Below, one piece after another: positions 15,674 to 26,798 of a stretch of DNA of 64,000 nucleotides. The position numbers and the translations under genes were made by a program. Position 1 is the first letter of the stretch. Every line of letters begins with the position of its first letter. Where the stretch lies: the NCBI RefSeq assembly GCF_002752675.1, contig NZ_CP024608.1, forward strand, positions 2,976,001 to 3,040,000, in the 5' to 3' direction. The notes beneath the pieces were generated by a model. The model saw nothing but the letters and a program-made list of their open reading frames with translations. It was not told where the DNA came from and did not search any database. The stretch comes from Massilia violaceinigra. Its GTDB lineage: Bacteria; Pseudomonadota; Gammaproteobacteria; Burkholderiales; Burkholderiaceae_D.

Positions 15674-18600
15674 TTACTTCATCACCTCCACCGCCGCCGT
15701 GCTGCGGGCGGTGCCCTTGTCGCGGCGCAGATAGCGCATGCCGCGCTTGAGCAAGTGCTCCAGGTCATCGATGTAGGTGAACACCGCCGGCACCACCAGC
15801 AGGCTGAGCAAGGTCGACGTGATCAGTCCGCCGATCACGGCAATCGCCATCGGCGAGCGGAAGCTCGGGTCGGCGCCCCAGCCCAGTGCCAGCGGCATCA
15901 TGCCGGCACCCATGGCGATGGTGGTCATGATGATCGGGCGGCTGCGCTTGTGGCAGGCGTCGACCAGCGCGTCGAACCGGTTCATGCCCGCCTGGCGCGC
16001 CAGGATCGCATAATCGACCAGCAGGATCGAGTTCTTGGTCACGATCCCCATCAGCATGATCAGGCCGATCATCGATGGCATCGACAGCGCTTTCCCGGTC
16101 AGCAGCAGGGCCACGAAGGCGCCCCCGATCGACAGCGGCAGCGCCGCCAGAATGGTAATCGGCTGCATGAAGTCCTTGAACAGCAGCACCAGCACGCCGT
16201 AGATGCACAGCACCCCGATCAGCATCGCCAGGCCGAAGCTGGCGAACAGCGCCTGCATCTCCTGGGCGTCGCCCAGTTCCGCGATCTTCACCGACGCCGG
16301 CAGTTTTTGCATCGACGGCAGCTTGCGCGCTTCTTCATTGACCTCGCCCAGCGAGCGGCCCGACAGCTCCACTTCCAGGGTGACGTTGCGGCTGCGATTG
16401 AGGCGGTCGATCTGCGCCGGACCGCTTTCCATCGTGATGCTGGCCACGTTGTCGAGCATGACCGGGCCGTTCTTGCCCGGCACCGTCAGCCGTCCCAGCG
16501 CCGACAGGTCGGCCCGCACCGCGTCGGGCAGCTTGACCCGGATCGGCACCTGGCGCTCGCTCAGGTTCATCTTCGTCAGCGCCGTGTCGTAGTCGCCTGC
16601 GGTGGCCACGCGCACCGTCTCGCCGATGGCCGCCGCGGTCACGCCCATGTCGGCCGCCTTGGCAAAGTCAGGACGCACGATGATTTCCGGACGCACCAGC
16701 GAGGCGCTCGAACTGACGTTGCCGATGCCCTTGAGCGTGCGCAGTTCGCGCTCCACCGCCTGCGCCGCGCCGGTCAGCGCCACCGGATCTTCGCTGCGCA
16801 GCACCAGTTGCATCTTCACGCCGGTATCCTGCGGGCCGACGTTGAATTTGGCGCCGGGGATCTGATCGAGCTTGGTGCGGATCTGGCGTTCCAGCTGGTC
16901 CATCGATTCCTTGCGGTCGTTGCGGTGCAGCGTGGTCAGGGTCAGCACCGCGCGGCGCGCTTCGGCCGAGGCGCCCGGAGCGAACGCGTCGCCGCTCGAA
17001 CCGCCGCCGATCGAACTGAAAATGCCTTTGATGCCCGGCACTTCCATCGCCGCCACGCGCGCCCGTTCGGCCACCGCGCGGGTTTCGGCCAGGGTGGAAC
17101 CCGGCGGTAGTTCAACGTTGATCATGGTCTGGGCGCGGTCGGCCGGCGGCACGAAGCCGGTCGGCAGCAGCGGCACCAGCATGATCGAACCGACGAAGAA
17201 CAGGGCCGAGCCGATCGCCGTCACCAGGCGGTGTTTCAGGCACCACTTCATGGCCGCCATGTAGCGCTGCATTATCCAGCCGTCTTTTTCCTCTTCGTGC
17301 GGCAAGTCCTTCAGGATGTAGGCCGCCATCATCGGCGTGAGCAGACGCGCCACCACCAGCGAAGCGAGGATCGCCAGCACCGCGGTCCAGCCGAACTGCT
17401 TGAAGAACAGGCCCGGAATGCCGCCCATGAAGGCGGTCGGCAGGAACACCGCGACCAGCGCGAAGGTGGTGGCGATGACCGCCATGCCGATTTCATCGGC
17501 CGCTTCCATGGCCGCCTGCATCGGGCTTTTCCCCATGCGCAGGTGGCGCGAAATGTTCTCGATCTCGACGATCGCATCGTCCACCAGCACCCCCACCACC
17601 AGCGCCAGCGACAGCAGGGTCACGGTGTTGAGGGTGTAGCCGAACCAGTACTGGCCCAGGAAAGCGGGAATCACCGACAGCGGCAGCGCGGCGGCGGCCA
17701 CCAGGGTGGCGCGCCAGTCGCGCAGGAACCACCAGACAACCAGCACCGCCAGGATCGCGCCTTCGTACAGCAGTTCCATCGAGCCGTCGAAGTTTTCCTG
17801 CACCGGCTGGGCGTTATCGATCACTTCCTTGATCGCCACGTTCGAATGCGCCGCCTGCAGCTCGGCGATGGCGGCGCGCGCGCCTTCGGCCACCGCGATT
17901 TCGCTGGCGCCCTTGGTGCGGAAAATCTCGAAGCCGACCACGCGCTTGCCATCCTGCTCGGCCACCGAACGCGGCTCGGCCACGGTATCGGTCACGGTCG
18001 CGATCTGGTCCAGGCGCACGCGGCGTCCGTCCGGCAGCGGAATATCCATCGCCGCCAGCTGATCGGCCGTCTGCACGGTGGCGATGGTGCGCACCGACTG
18101 TTCGGCGCCGGAGACGTCACCGCGTCCGCCCGGCGCTTCGCGCTGCACGCTGCGCAACTGGCGCGATACGTCCACCGCCGCTACCTGCAGCGCCGCCATG
18201 CGGGCGTCGTCGAGTTCCACGCGGATCTCGCGGAACACGCCGCCCACGCGCTTGACCGCGCCCACGCCAGGCACATTGAGCAGGCGCTTGGCGACCGAAT
18301 TGTCGACGAACCAGCTCAGTTCCTGGTCGTCCAGCGGCACGCCGCCCTTGCCCGGCGCCGCGCTAGCGGTAAAGGTCATGATCACGCGCCCGGCCGTGGA
18401 GGCCTTGGTCACGGTCGGGTCGCGCATCTCGGCGGGCAGGTCGGCCTTGACCCGCGCCACCGCATCGCGCACGTCGTTCACGCCTTCCGCGATATTTTTC
18501 TCGAGGACGAATTCGACCGTCACGGTGGCCACGCCGTCGAGTACCTTGGTGTAGATGTTCTTCACGCCTTGCAGCGTGGCGACCGAATCCTCGATCTTGC

Positions 18601-18793
18601 GCGCCACTTCCGTTTCCAGCTGCGCCGGCGCGGCACCGTCGAGCGTGGCGGTGACGGTGACGATCGGCAGTTCGATATCCGGGAAGTCCTGCACCGCGTT
18701 GGCCTTGTAGGCCAGCAGGCCGGCCAGGGTCAGCAACGCGAACAGCATGATCGCCGGTATCGGGTTCTTGATTGATAGGGATGAAAAATTCAT
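15674..18793 (-). CDS. RND efflux permease, HAE1/AcrB family
   Basis: Inner-membrane proton-driven pump subunit of a tripartite efflux system. The 1039-aa length is standard. It starts MNFSSLSIKNPIPAIMLFAL and shows the AcrB-family layout: a first membrane helix, a large periplasmic loop, then helices with the conserved acidic proton-relay region (LALVVGVLVDDAIVEIENISRH), and the same pattern repeated in the second half (LIMLMGIVTKNSILLVDYAI). It lies 9 bp after the adaptor gene, within one minus-strand operon headed by a TetR regulator. Substrates cannot be inferred. Confidence 0.95.
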   Translation of the reverse strand: MNFSSLSIKNPIPAIMLFALLTLAGLLAYKANAVQDFPDIELPIVTVTATLDGAAPAQLETEVARKIEDSVATLQGVKNIYTKVLDGVATVTVEFVLEKNIAEGVNDVRDAVARVKADLPAEMRDPTVTKASTAGRVIMTFTASAAPGKGGVPLDDQELSWFVDNSVAKRLLNVPGVGAVKRVGGVFREIRVELDDARMAALQVAAVDVSRQLRSVQREAPGGRGDVSGAEQSVRTIATVQTADQLAAMDIPLPDGRRVRLDQIATVTDTVAEPRSVAEQDGKRVVGFEIFRTKGASEIAVAEGARAAIAELQAAHSNVAIKEVIDNAQPVQENFDGSMELLYEGAILAVLVVWWFLRDWRATLVAAAALPLSVIPAFLGQYWFGYTLNTVTLLSLALVVGVLVDDAIVEIENISRHLRMGKSPMQAAMEAADEIGMAVIATTFALVAVFLPTAFMGGIPGLFFKQFGWTAVLAILASLVVARLLTPMMAAYILKDLPHEEEKDGWIMQRYMAAMKWCLKHRLVTAIGSALFFVGSIMLVPLLPTGFVPPADRAQTMINVELPPGSTLAETRAVAERARVAAMEVPGIKGIFSSIGGGSSGDAFAPGASAEARRAVLTLTTLHRNDRKESMDQLERQIRTKLDQIPGAKFNVGPQDTGVKMQLVLRSEDPVALTGAAQAVERELRTLKGIGNVSSSASLVRPEIIVRPDFAKAADMGVTAAAIGETVRVATAGDYDTALTKMNLSERQVPIRVKLPDAVRADLSALGRLTVPGKNGPVMLDNVASITMESGPAQIDRLNRSRNVTLEVELSGRSLGEVNEEARKLPSMQKLPASVKIAELGDAQEMQALFASFGLAMLIGVLCIYGVLVLLFKDFMQPITILAALPLSIGGAFVALLLTGKALSMPSMIGLIMLMGIVTKNSILLVDYAILARQAGMNRFDALVDACHKRSRPIIMTTIAMGAGMMPLALGWGADPSFRSPMAIAVIGGLITSTLLSLLVVPAVFTYIDDLEHLLKRGMRYLRRDKGTARSTAAVEVMK

Positions 18794-18802
18794 GAAGGTT
18801 CC

Positions 18803-19996
18803 TTATTTGGCGGCGGTGGCCGGCGCCGCGGCCGCGGCAGGCACGTTGCGTACCAGATCGCCGTCATTCAAAAAGCCCGCGCCGCTGACCACGACCAGCG
18901 AATCGGCCGTCAAGCCCTTGCTCACTTCGATGCGGTCGCCCAGGCGCCGTCCCGCCTGCACCTTGAGCTGGCTGACGCGCCCGTCCTGGTTCAGGCGGAA
19001 CACGTAGCTGAAGCCATCGCGTACCACCACGGCCTGCTGCGGCACGGTCATGGCGTCCGAGGTGCCCAGCTCGAACTGGCCGCTGGCGAACATGCCGGCC
19101 TTGAACGGCGCGTTGGCGCTGGTGGCCGCCGTAGCCGAAGCGGTAGCCGGCGGCAGGTCCACATACACCAGCGCGGAGCGGGTCTGCGGATCGATGGTCG
19201 GCGCGATCATGCGCACCTTGCCGGTCAGCTCGCTGCCGTTGGCCGCCTTGACCACGGCGCTGGTGCCGGGCTTGATGCGCGCCAGTTCGGCCGCCGTGAC
19301 TTCGGCGCGCCATTCCAGGCGGCCCTGGCGGATCATGCGGAACAGTTCCGTGCCCACGCCCACCACCGAGCCGACGGTGGCCGCGCGCGCCGAGATCACG
19401 CCGTCGTCGGGCGCGACCACCTGCGTGTATTTCAGGCGCAGCTGCTGCGACGACAGGGCGGCCCTGGCCGAGGCGATACGGGCCTTGGCGGTCTGCTCGG
19501 CCGTCTTGTACTGGCTGATCTGCTGGGCCGACAGCGCGCCCGAAGTTTCCAGCGTGCGCGCCCGGGCCGCATTGGCCACCGCTTCGGCGGCATTCGCTTC
19601 CGCTTCAAGCAAACCGGCGCGTGCCTGCGCCACGTCGGCGTTGACGGTATCGGCCGAGAATACGGCCAGTACCTGGCCCTTCTTGACGACGTCGCCGACG
19701 TTGACCTTGACGTCGGTCAGGCGCAGGCCGCCCGACTCGCTGCCAATCACCGCTTCCTGCCAGGCGGCCACGTTGCCGTTGGCGCCCAGCTTGATGGCCA
19801 GCGTGGCCGGCGACGGCTTGGTGGTGGTCACCGTCAGCGCCGGTTTCGGCGCCGCGTCTTTCTTGTCGTCGGCTGCGACCGAATTGGACGAGACGGCCAT
19901 CAGGCTGCCGGTCGCCAGCACCAGGCTGCCGATCACCAGCGCGGCGGCCGGCTTCAGTTTCAAATTCTTCAAAGTGTAGGAGGTATTGTTTTTCAT
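18803..19996 (-). CDS. RND efflux periplasmic adaptor (membrane-fusion protein)
   Basis: A 397-aa adaptor that links the RND pump to the outer-membrane channel. An N-terminal membrane anchor or signal (AAALVIGSLVLATGSLMAVSS) is followed by a lipoyl-like half (GGLRLTDVKVNVGDVVKKGQVLAVF), an alpha-helical hairpin rich in Ala/Glu, the second lipoyl half (YTQVVAPDDGVISARAATVGSVV), a beta-barrel and a membrane-proximal domain. It lies 30 bp downstream of the outer-membrane factor gene. The C-terminus is Ala/Pro-rich. Confidence 0.93.
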   Translation of the reverse strand: MKNNTSYTLKNLKLKPAAALVIGSLVLATGSLMAVSSNSVAADDKKDAAPKPALTVTTTKPSPATLAIKLGANGNVAAWQEAVIGSESGGLRLTDVKVNVGDVVKKGQVLAVFSADTVNADVAQARAGLLEAEANAAEAVANAARARTLETSGALSAQQISQYKTAEQTAKARIASARAALSSQQLRLKYTQVVAPDDGVISARAATVGSVVGVGTELFRMIRQGRLEWRAEVTAAELARIKPGTSAVVKAANGSELTGKVRMIAPTIDPQTRSALVYVDLPPATASATAATSANAPFKAGMFASGQFELGTSDAMTVPQQAVVVRDGFSYVFRLNQDGRVSQLKVQAGRRLGDRIEVSKGLTADSLVVVSGAGFLNDGDLVRNVPAAAAAPATAAK

Positions 19997-20026
19997 GGTG
20001 TTCTATCCGTAGTCGTGTCGGGGCGG

Positions 20027-21409
20027 TCAGTTCGAGGCGGCGGTCCAGCCGCCGCCGGCGGCGCGGTACAACGCGACCGAGGCGGCGCTGCGTTCGCGCT
20101 CCAGGGTCACGACCGCGTTCTCGGCGGCCAGGCGGGTGCGGCGCGCGTCTTCCAGTTCGAGCAGGCTGCCCAGTCCATTCTTGTAGCGGTCTTCGGCGGC
20201 GCGGAAGGCCGCGCGGTAACCGTCGAGCGCCACTTGCGCGTCGCCGCTGCGGTCGGCCGCGCTGTTCAGGTTCACCAGCGCCTGCTCGACCTCACTGACG
20301 GCGCGCCGCGCGCTGGCGCGGTACGACACCACGGCCGCTTCGTAGCGTGCCTTGGCCGCGTCCACATTGGCGCTGCGCCTGCCGCCATCGAAGATCGGCA
20401 GGGTCAGCGCCAGCGGGCCGATGGTCCAGGTGTCGAGCTGGGTGTTCTCGCCGCCGCTGCGAAAATTCGCCGCGCCGATCGAGCCTCGCAGCGCCAGGCG
20501 CGGATAGCGCTGCGCCTGCGCGCTGCCGACGTCGAAGCTGGCCGCCGCCACTTCGCGTTCGGCGGTGAATACGTCGGGGCGCTGGGCCAGCACCTGCGCC
20601 GGCAGGGCCGCGATGCCCAACGGCGGCGGCGTGACCGGCGTGCTGGCCAGCAGGCGCGCGCGCAGGTCCGGCTCGTCGATCGCCGTCAAGGCCACCAGGG
20701 TCTTGATATCGATATCGCACAAGGCGCGCTGCAAGGTGGCGCGGCTCTTGCCTTCGGCCGCGCTGGCGCGTGCCAGGGCCGCCGTGGCGGGTGCCTGGAA
20801 GCCGGCATCGGCCGACAGGCCGGTCAGGCGCGCGGTGTCTTCGCGCGATGCGGCGTCGAGCCGGGCCACCGCCAGCAACTGCTCGCACGCGCGCAGGCTG
20901 TAATACTGGTTGGCCACTTCGGCCGCCACCGCCACGCGCGCGTCATGCCAGCTGGCGCGCGCGCCGGCCAGGCGTTCCTCGCTCGCGTTGCGGGTGGCGC
21001 GTCCGCCGCCAAACAGGTCGATCTCCCAGGTGCTTTCCAGGCCCGCCTGGCTGGTGGTGCCGCCGGGCAGGGTGCTTTGCTGGTTGGCGCGGCTCACGCT
21101 CACGCTCGCGTCCAGCGATGGCGCCAGCGCGGCGCCGGCCGCGACGCGGTCGGCGCGCGACTGGGCGATGCGCGAACGCGCCGTGGCCACGTTGGGGCTG
21201 GCCGTCTGCGCCGCCTCGACCAGCTGCACCAGCAGCGCATCGCCCTGCTGGCGCCACCAGCCCGAGAGATCGGTCAGGCTGCCGTTGTGCGGCAGCGGCG
21301 CCTGCCATTGCGGCGCCACCGGCGCCTCGGGCTTGCTTGGCGGCGCCAGCGCGCACGCTCCCAGCGTCAGCGGCAGCAGCGCCGCACTCAGTACATGGAC
21401 TATCTTCAT
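20027..21409 (-). CDS. Outer-membrane efflux lipoprotein, NodT/OprM family
   Basis: A 460-aa outer-membrane channel subunit of the tripartite pump. The signal peptide ends at a lipobox (LPLTLGAC, mature protein ACALAPPSKPEAP). The two halves show the repeated helical hairpin pattern of TolC-like factors (LNSAADRSGDAQVALDGYRAAFRAAEDRYKNGLGSLLELEDARR). The ATG at 21409 overlaps the tetR stop codon (ATGA), which fixes the start and implies translational coupling. A longer fused frame upstream is an artefact of the same reading frame running under tetR. Confidence 0.93.
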   Translation of the reverse strand: MKIVHVLSAALLPLTLGACALAPPSKPEAPVAPQWQAPLPHNGSLTDLSGWWRQQGDALLVQLVEAAQTASPNVATARSRIAQSRADRVAAGAALAPSLDASVSVSRANQQSTLPGGTTSQAGLESTWEIDLFGGGRATRNASEERLAGARASWHDARVAVAAEVANQYYSLRACEQLLAVARLDAASREDTARLTGLSADAGFQAPATAALARASAAEGKSRATLQRALCDIDIKTLVALTAIDEPDLRARLLASTPVTPPPLGIAALPAQVLAQRPDVFTAEREVAAASFDVGSAQAQRYPRLALRGSIGAANFRSGGENTQLDTWTIGPLALTLPIFDGGRRSANVDAAKARYEAAVVSYRASARRAVSEVEQALVNLNSAADRSGDAQVALDGYRAAFRAAEDRYKNGLGSLLELEDARRTRLAAENAVVTLERERSAASVALYRAAGGGWTAASN

Positions 21410-22122
21410 GCTTTCTTCTTTCGTGGCTTTGTAATCGGTTGTACGGCGCCGGCCTTGCGGCGCGCCAGTTCGGCGTTGACCATCGCCTCGCCGTAGTCGA
21501 CCAGGCGCGCCATCCAGGCATCGATGGCGGCGTCGTTTTCCAGCAGGTGAGGGTTGATGCGGTCGATCACGTCGCGCGTGACCATCAGTTGCACCGCCAG
21601 GCCGACCAGCGAGAAGGCCAGGCGCAGCACGTCGTCGTCCGGCGCGGCCATGCCCAGATGGCGGCCCAGCACCATCACCAGCGCCGCGTGGGCCGGCTTG
21701 ATGCCGTTGTCGATTTCCTCGTCCCAGATGCCGGTCGGTTCGAGCATTTCGCGAAACCACAGCCGCATCGACAGGCGCGCCAGGTCGCCGCGTTTCAGGT
21801 CGGCCATCATGACGCCGTAGAAGCTCTCCAGCGTTTCGCGCAAGGTGGCGTCGGGCGAGGTGAACAGGTCGGTGTGATGGTCGCAGCTGGGCGACGGCTC
21901 GGTGAAGGCGGCGCGGTACAGGCCCGCCTTGTCGCCGAAGTAGTAACTGATCGAGGCGATATTGGTGCCGGCGGCCAGCGCAATCTCGCGCGTGGAGGTT
22001 TTGGCAAATCCCTGCTCGGCGAACAGGCGGATTGCCGTCAGCAGCAGCCGCTCGCGCGACTGGGCGCCGTCCGAGCGCGTGCGGCGCGCATCGTCGGCCG
22101 GTAAAGTCGGTATTTTTTCCAT
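21406..22122 (-). CDS. TetR-family regulator, CecR/DUF1956-like, of the efflux operon
   Basis: A 238-aa transcriptional repressor. The N-terminal helix-turn-helix is classic (RERLLLTAIRLFAEQGFAKTSTREIALAAGTNIASISYYFGDKAGLY). The C-terminal ligand domain resembles the CecR/YbiH group (FYGVMMADLKRGDLARLSMRLWFREMLEPTG). The tail is basic (KPRKKKA). It is the first gene of the minus-strand operon and overlaps the outer-membrane factor gene, so it probably represses its own operon and responds to a pump substrate; that role is inferred from position. Confidence 0.92.
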   Translation of the reverse strand: MEKIPTLPADDARRTRSDGAQSRERLLLTAIRLFAEQGFAKTSTREIALAAGTNIASISYYFGDKAGLYRAAFTEPSPSCDHHTDLFTSPDATLRETLESFYGVMMADLKRGDLARLSMRLWFREMLEPTGIWDEEIDNGIKPAHAALVMVLGRHLGMAAPDDDVLRLAFSLVGLAVQLMVTRDVIDRINPHLLENDAAIDAWMARLVDYGEAMVNAELARRKAGAVQPITKPRKKKA

Positions 22123-22145
22123 CCCGCGATTTAATCACGAAAATC

Positions 22146-22175
22146 AAACGATTGATATAACTAAAGCGTTCGTTT
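22146..22175. promoter_or_regulatory. Candidate TetR operator
   Basis: Inverted arms AAACGA (22146-22151) and TCGTTT (22170-22175) lie in the AT-rich region 24 bp upstream of tetR. Arm length and spacing are at the loose end for TetR sites. Confidence 0.35.
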
Positions 22176-22313
22176 TAACTAAACGGCCGCAACTTTACAT
22201 TCGGGTTACATTGTGGACCATATTGCATGTAAATTAACGGGAACTTTTCGCCGCGGCGGGCGCAATACCTCTAAGGCGGGGACGTTCCCGGCCATTTTTC
22301 GATCGGCTCGCCC

Positions 22314-23828
<1,515 letters not shown>

Positions 23829-23842
23829 GCGAAGGAACATCC

Positions 23843-25075
23843 ATGCAACGCAGAGACTTTTTATCCTCGATGGCGCTGGGCGCGAGCCTGCTGGTACCGG
23901 TCGGGCGCAGCGCCTGGGCCGCCAGCGGCGAGAGCGCCACGCGCCAGAAACTGATCGTCGTGATGCTGCGCGGCGCAGTCGATGGCCTGAACGTGGTGGC
24001 GCCGGTGGGCGACCCGAATTACCGGCGCCTGCGCCCCACCATCGGCCTCGAATTACCGGGGGCGGAAGGCGGCGCGCTCGACCTGGACGGCTACTTCGGC
24101 CTGCATCCCGCGCTCGCGCCGTTGCTGCCGCTGTGGCAGCAAAAGCAGCTCGCGTTCGTGCACGCCAGCGGCTCGCCCGACGACAGCCGTTCCCACTTCG
24201 ACGCGCAGATCTATATGGAGAACGCCACGCCGGGGCGCAAAAGCACCCCGGACGGCTGGATGAACCGGCTGGTGGGGGCGCTGCCGGGGGAGTCGACGGC
24301 GAGCCGCGCGATGAGCATCGGCCCGCTGATGCCGCGCATCCTGAGCGGGGCGGCGCCGGTCATCAACCTGCCCAATGGCGCTGGCGGAACCCGTGCCGAT
24401 GTCCTCGACCGCCCGGCGGTGGGCGCCGTGTTCGACCAGCTCTATGGCGGCCATGCGCGGTTCGGGCGGGCCTACGGCGAGGGCAGGGCCGCGCACAAGG
24501 AAGTCATGCAGGCGGCGATGAGCCAGGAGATGCAGGCCGCCGACAACGGGGCGCCGCTGCCCAATGGCTTTCCCGACGATGCGGCGCGGCTGGCGGGCCT
24601 GATGCGGGGCGATCCGCGCATGCAGGTCGCGTTCATCGCGCTCGGTGGGTGGGACACGCATGCCAACCAGGGCGCCGCGACCGGCCAGCTGGCCAACCGG
24701 CTTGCGCCGCTGGGACTGGGGCTGGCCACGCTGGCGCAGCGCCTTGGCCCCATGTTCGCGCACACGACCATCATCGTGATGTCGGAATTTGGCCGCACTG
24801 CGCGCCAGAACGGCAACGCCGGCACCGATCATGGGCATGGCAACGCGATGTGGCTGCTGGGCGGGAAGGTTGCGGGCGGCAAGGTCTACGGCGACTGGCA
24901 GGGCGTGGGCGACGACGCGCTCAACGAAGGACGCGACCTGCCGGTGACGACCGATTTTCGCTCGGTGCTGGCGCAAATGGCGGAAAAACACCTGGGTTTA
25001 CCCGACAGGCAACTGGCGCGCTTGTTCCCGGACATGCCGCGCAAAGCGCCAGCGTTTCAATTATTTTGGACATGA
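23843..25075 (+). CDS. DUF1501 family protein with Tat signal
   Basis: A 410-aa protein that begins with a twin-Arg-type signal (MQRRDFLSSMALGASLLVPVGRSAWA), so it is probably exported folded. The DUF1501 signature is visible in RGAVDGLNVVAPVGDPNY, HDDSRSHFD-like DDSRSHFDAQIYME, GGWDTHANQG, SEFGRTARQNGNAGTDHGHGN and VYGDWQG. The family belongs to the alkaline phosphatase/sulfatase fold group by these metal-site-like motifs; substrate unknown. It probably works with the upstream DUF1800 protein. Confidence 0.92.
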   Translation: MQRRDFLSSMALGASLLVPVGRSAWAASGESATRQKLIVVMLRGAVDGLNVVAPVGDPNYRRLRPTIGLELPGAEGGALDLDGYFGLHPALAPLLPLWQQKQLAFVHASGSPDDSRSHFDAQIYMENATPGRKSTPDGWMNRLVGALPGESTASRAMSIGPLMPRILSGAAPVINLPNGAGGTRADVLDRPAVGAVFDQLYGGHARFGRAYGEGRAAHKEVMQAAMSQEMQAADNGAPLPNGFPDDAARLAGLMRGDPRMQVAFIALGGWDTHANQGAATGQLANRLAPLGLGLATLAQRLGPMFAHTTIIVMSEFGRTARQNGNAGTDHGHGNAMWLLGGKVAGGKVYGDWQGVGDDALNEGRDLPVTTDFRSVLAQMAEKHLGLPDRQLARLFPDMPRKAPAFQLFWT

Positions 25076-25187
25076 GCAGAATATTTGTATCCATAGGGCA
25101 ACACAGTAGAAATACCGTATTGCAGTGCACCATAAATAAGAATATAGTGGGTTTGTCTCCTCCAGTTTTCTCAGAAGATTGGATTGC

Positions 25188-25220
25188 CGCCCGCACCGTC
25201 AAGGTAGCGGGCGTTTTTTT
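25188..25220 (+). terminator. Terminator of the DUF1800/DUF1501 unit
   Basis: A CGCCCGC…GCGGGCG stem with a 12-nt loop is followed by T7. It lies about 110 bp after the DUF1501 stop codon. Confidence 0.75.
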
Positions 25221-25287
25221 GTTGGAGGCGAATCGATGGGGAATGTTGGACCCTGCCCCTCCCTTTTTATTGACCGCCCGCCGCAAT

Positions 25288-25340
25288 CCGTCATTTCTGC
25301 CATTGCTAGAAATGACTTCCCGCACAGGCGGGAATGACGG
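25288..25340. repeat. REP-like palindromic element
   Basis: A three-armed palindrome: outer CCGTCATT (25288-25295) pairs with AATGACGG (25333-25340), and two inner hairpins are TCATTTC/GAAATGA and TTCCCGC/GCGGGAA. The TTCCCGC-GCGGGAA-type arm is common in dispersed intergenic repeats of Burkholderiales. Only one copy is present in this window, between two converging genes. Confidence 0.65.
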
Positions 25341-25359
25341 ATCTACGGTTATGCAACCC

Positions 25360-26718
25360 TTAACGTTTTTCGCGCAGGGCGAGGGTGAAGGTGCTGCCGG
25401 TGCCGTAGTCGCTGGTGAAATAGAGGTTGCCGCCGAGGAGATTGGCCAGGTTCTGGCACAGGTACAGCCCTAGTCCCGCGCCCTCGGCATGCCGGGTCGA
25501 GGTCGAATCGAGCTGCGAAAATGCCTGGAACAGCTTGGACTGGTCTTCCGGCTTGATGCCCGCCCCGCTGTCGGTCACGCTGAACTCCGTGAGCAACTGG
25601 CTCGCGTCGAGCCGTTGCGAAAGCGCTACTTTCACCGTTCCCTGGTCCGTAAACTTGATCGCATTATTAACCAGGTTGATAATGATCTGGGTCAGTGCAC
25701 GCCGGTCCGAATCGATCACGATCGCCTCGCCCGGCAATTCCACCGACAGCGCCAGCCCCTTTTGCGCCGCCAGCGGACGCAGGGTGTCGGCCGTATGGTT
25801 CAGCAGGTCCTGGCACTGCACCCGCTCCAGCGCCAGGGTCACCTTGCCGGCCTCGATCTTGGCGACATCGAGAATGTCGTTGATCAGCGAGAGCAGGTGG
25901 CGCGCGCTCGACCGGATGGTGTTGAGCTGCTTGTCCTGGTCGGGCGTGAGCGGCCCCGGAAGCTTCATCAGCAGCGCCCCGGTAAAGCCGATGATGGCAT
26001 TGAGCGGCGTGCGCAGCTCGTGCGACATATTGGCGATGAAGGCGGACTTCATGCGGCTTGCCTCGGCCAGCTCCAGATTCTTGAGCGCGATTTCGCGGTT
26101 GATGGTTTCCAGTTCGGCCGCATGGTGGGCCAGGCGCATATTCAGTTCGATCACCTGGCGCTCGCGCGCCTGCAGCTCGCTGTTGACCTGCACCGCCTGT
26201 TCGTAGGTCGAAATAAGCAGGTCCAGAATTTGCTGGCGCCCGGCGTTGATGAAGTGCTTCTGGTTGCCGAGGTAAAGCGCGATGCCCGCTTCCACCTCTT
26301 GCGGCGGCCCTTCGCGCAGGCGCAGGTTGAGCAGCATGTGGCTGATCCTGCTGAGCAGGTAATCCTCGGCGTAGGGCTTGCGCACGAAATTGTCGGCGCC
26401 GCACTCGATGCCGCGGATGATGTCCTTGGGGTCGTTCAGCGCCGTCACCAGGATGACCGGGATCTCGCGCAGGGCAGGGTCGGCCTTGATGGTTCGGCAT
26501 AACTCGTAGCCGTCCATCTCGGGCATGATGATGTCCGACAGGACCAGGTCGGGCATTTGCTCGCGGATCAGGGCAAGGGCGAGCTGGCCGTTGAGCGCCA
26601 CGCGTACCCGGTACGCCTTGGACTGGATCAGACGTCGCAGGCGCTCGGCCTGGGTCGGGCTGTCTTCGACGATCAGTATCTCGAATTCTTCTGGCTGGAT
26701 TTGGTACGTCGAGTCCAC
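25360..26718 (-). CDS. Hybrid sensor: N-terminal receiver plus histidine kinase
   Basis: A 452-aa signalling protein with an N-terminal receiver domain that looks active (Asp19, phospho-acceptor Asp62 in LVLSDIIMPEMDG, Lys114 in VRKPY). A helical linker follows, then a HisKA domain with His233 in IANMSHELRTPLNAIIG and an HATPase domain (LVNNAIKFTD, GAGLGLYLCQN). There is no membrane segment, so it is cytosolic and probably gets its input from another kinase through the receiver. The start is GTG at 26718, seven bases after AAGGAG; an ATG between them is out of frame and too close. Confidence 0.9.
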   Translation of the reverse strand: MDSTYQIQPEEFEILIVEDSPTQAERLRRLIQSKAYRVRVALNGQLALALIREQMPDLVLSDIIMPEMDGYELCRTIKADPALREIPVILVTALNDPKDIIRGIECGADNFVRKPYAEDYLLSRISHMLLNLRLREGPPQEVEAGIALYLGNQKHFINAGRQQILDLLISTYEQAVQVNSELQARERQVIELNMRLAHHAAELETINREIALKNLELAEASRMKSAFIANMSHELRTPLNAIIGFTGALLMKLPGPLTPDQDKQLNTIRSSARHLLSLINDILDVAKIEAGKVTLALERVQCQDLLNHTADTLRPLAAQKGLALSVELPGEAIVIDSDRRALTQIIINLVNNAIKFTDQGTVKVALSQRLDASQLLTEFSVTDSGAGIKPEDQSKLFQAFSQLDSTSTRHAEGAGLGLYLCQNLANLLGGNLYFTSDYGTGSTFTLALREKR

Positions 26719-26798
26719 AACATGGCTCCTTGCACGGCGGCTGCGTTCACACGACTATATCGGATTTGTCGCGCAACATGGTAAATTTACAGCCTCGA

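Noticed and set aside
21410..22147. Fusion of the outer-membrane factor frame with an upstream extension
   Set aside because: The extension lies under tetR in another frame. The ATG at 21409 gives a proper lipoprotein signal and overlaps the tetR stop.
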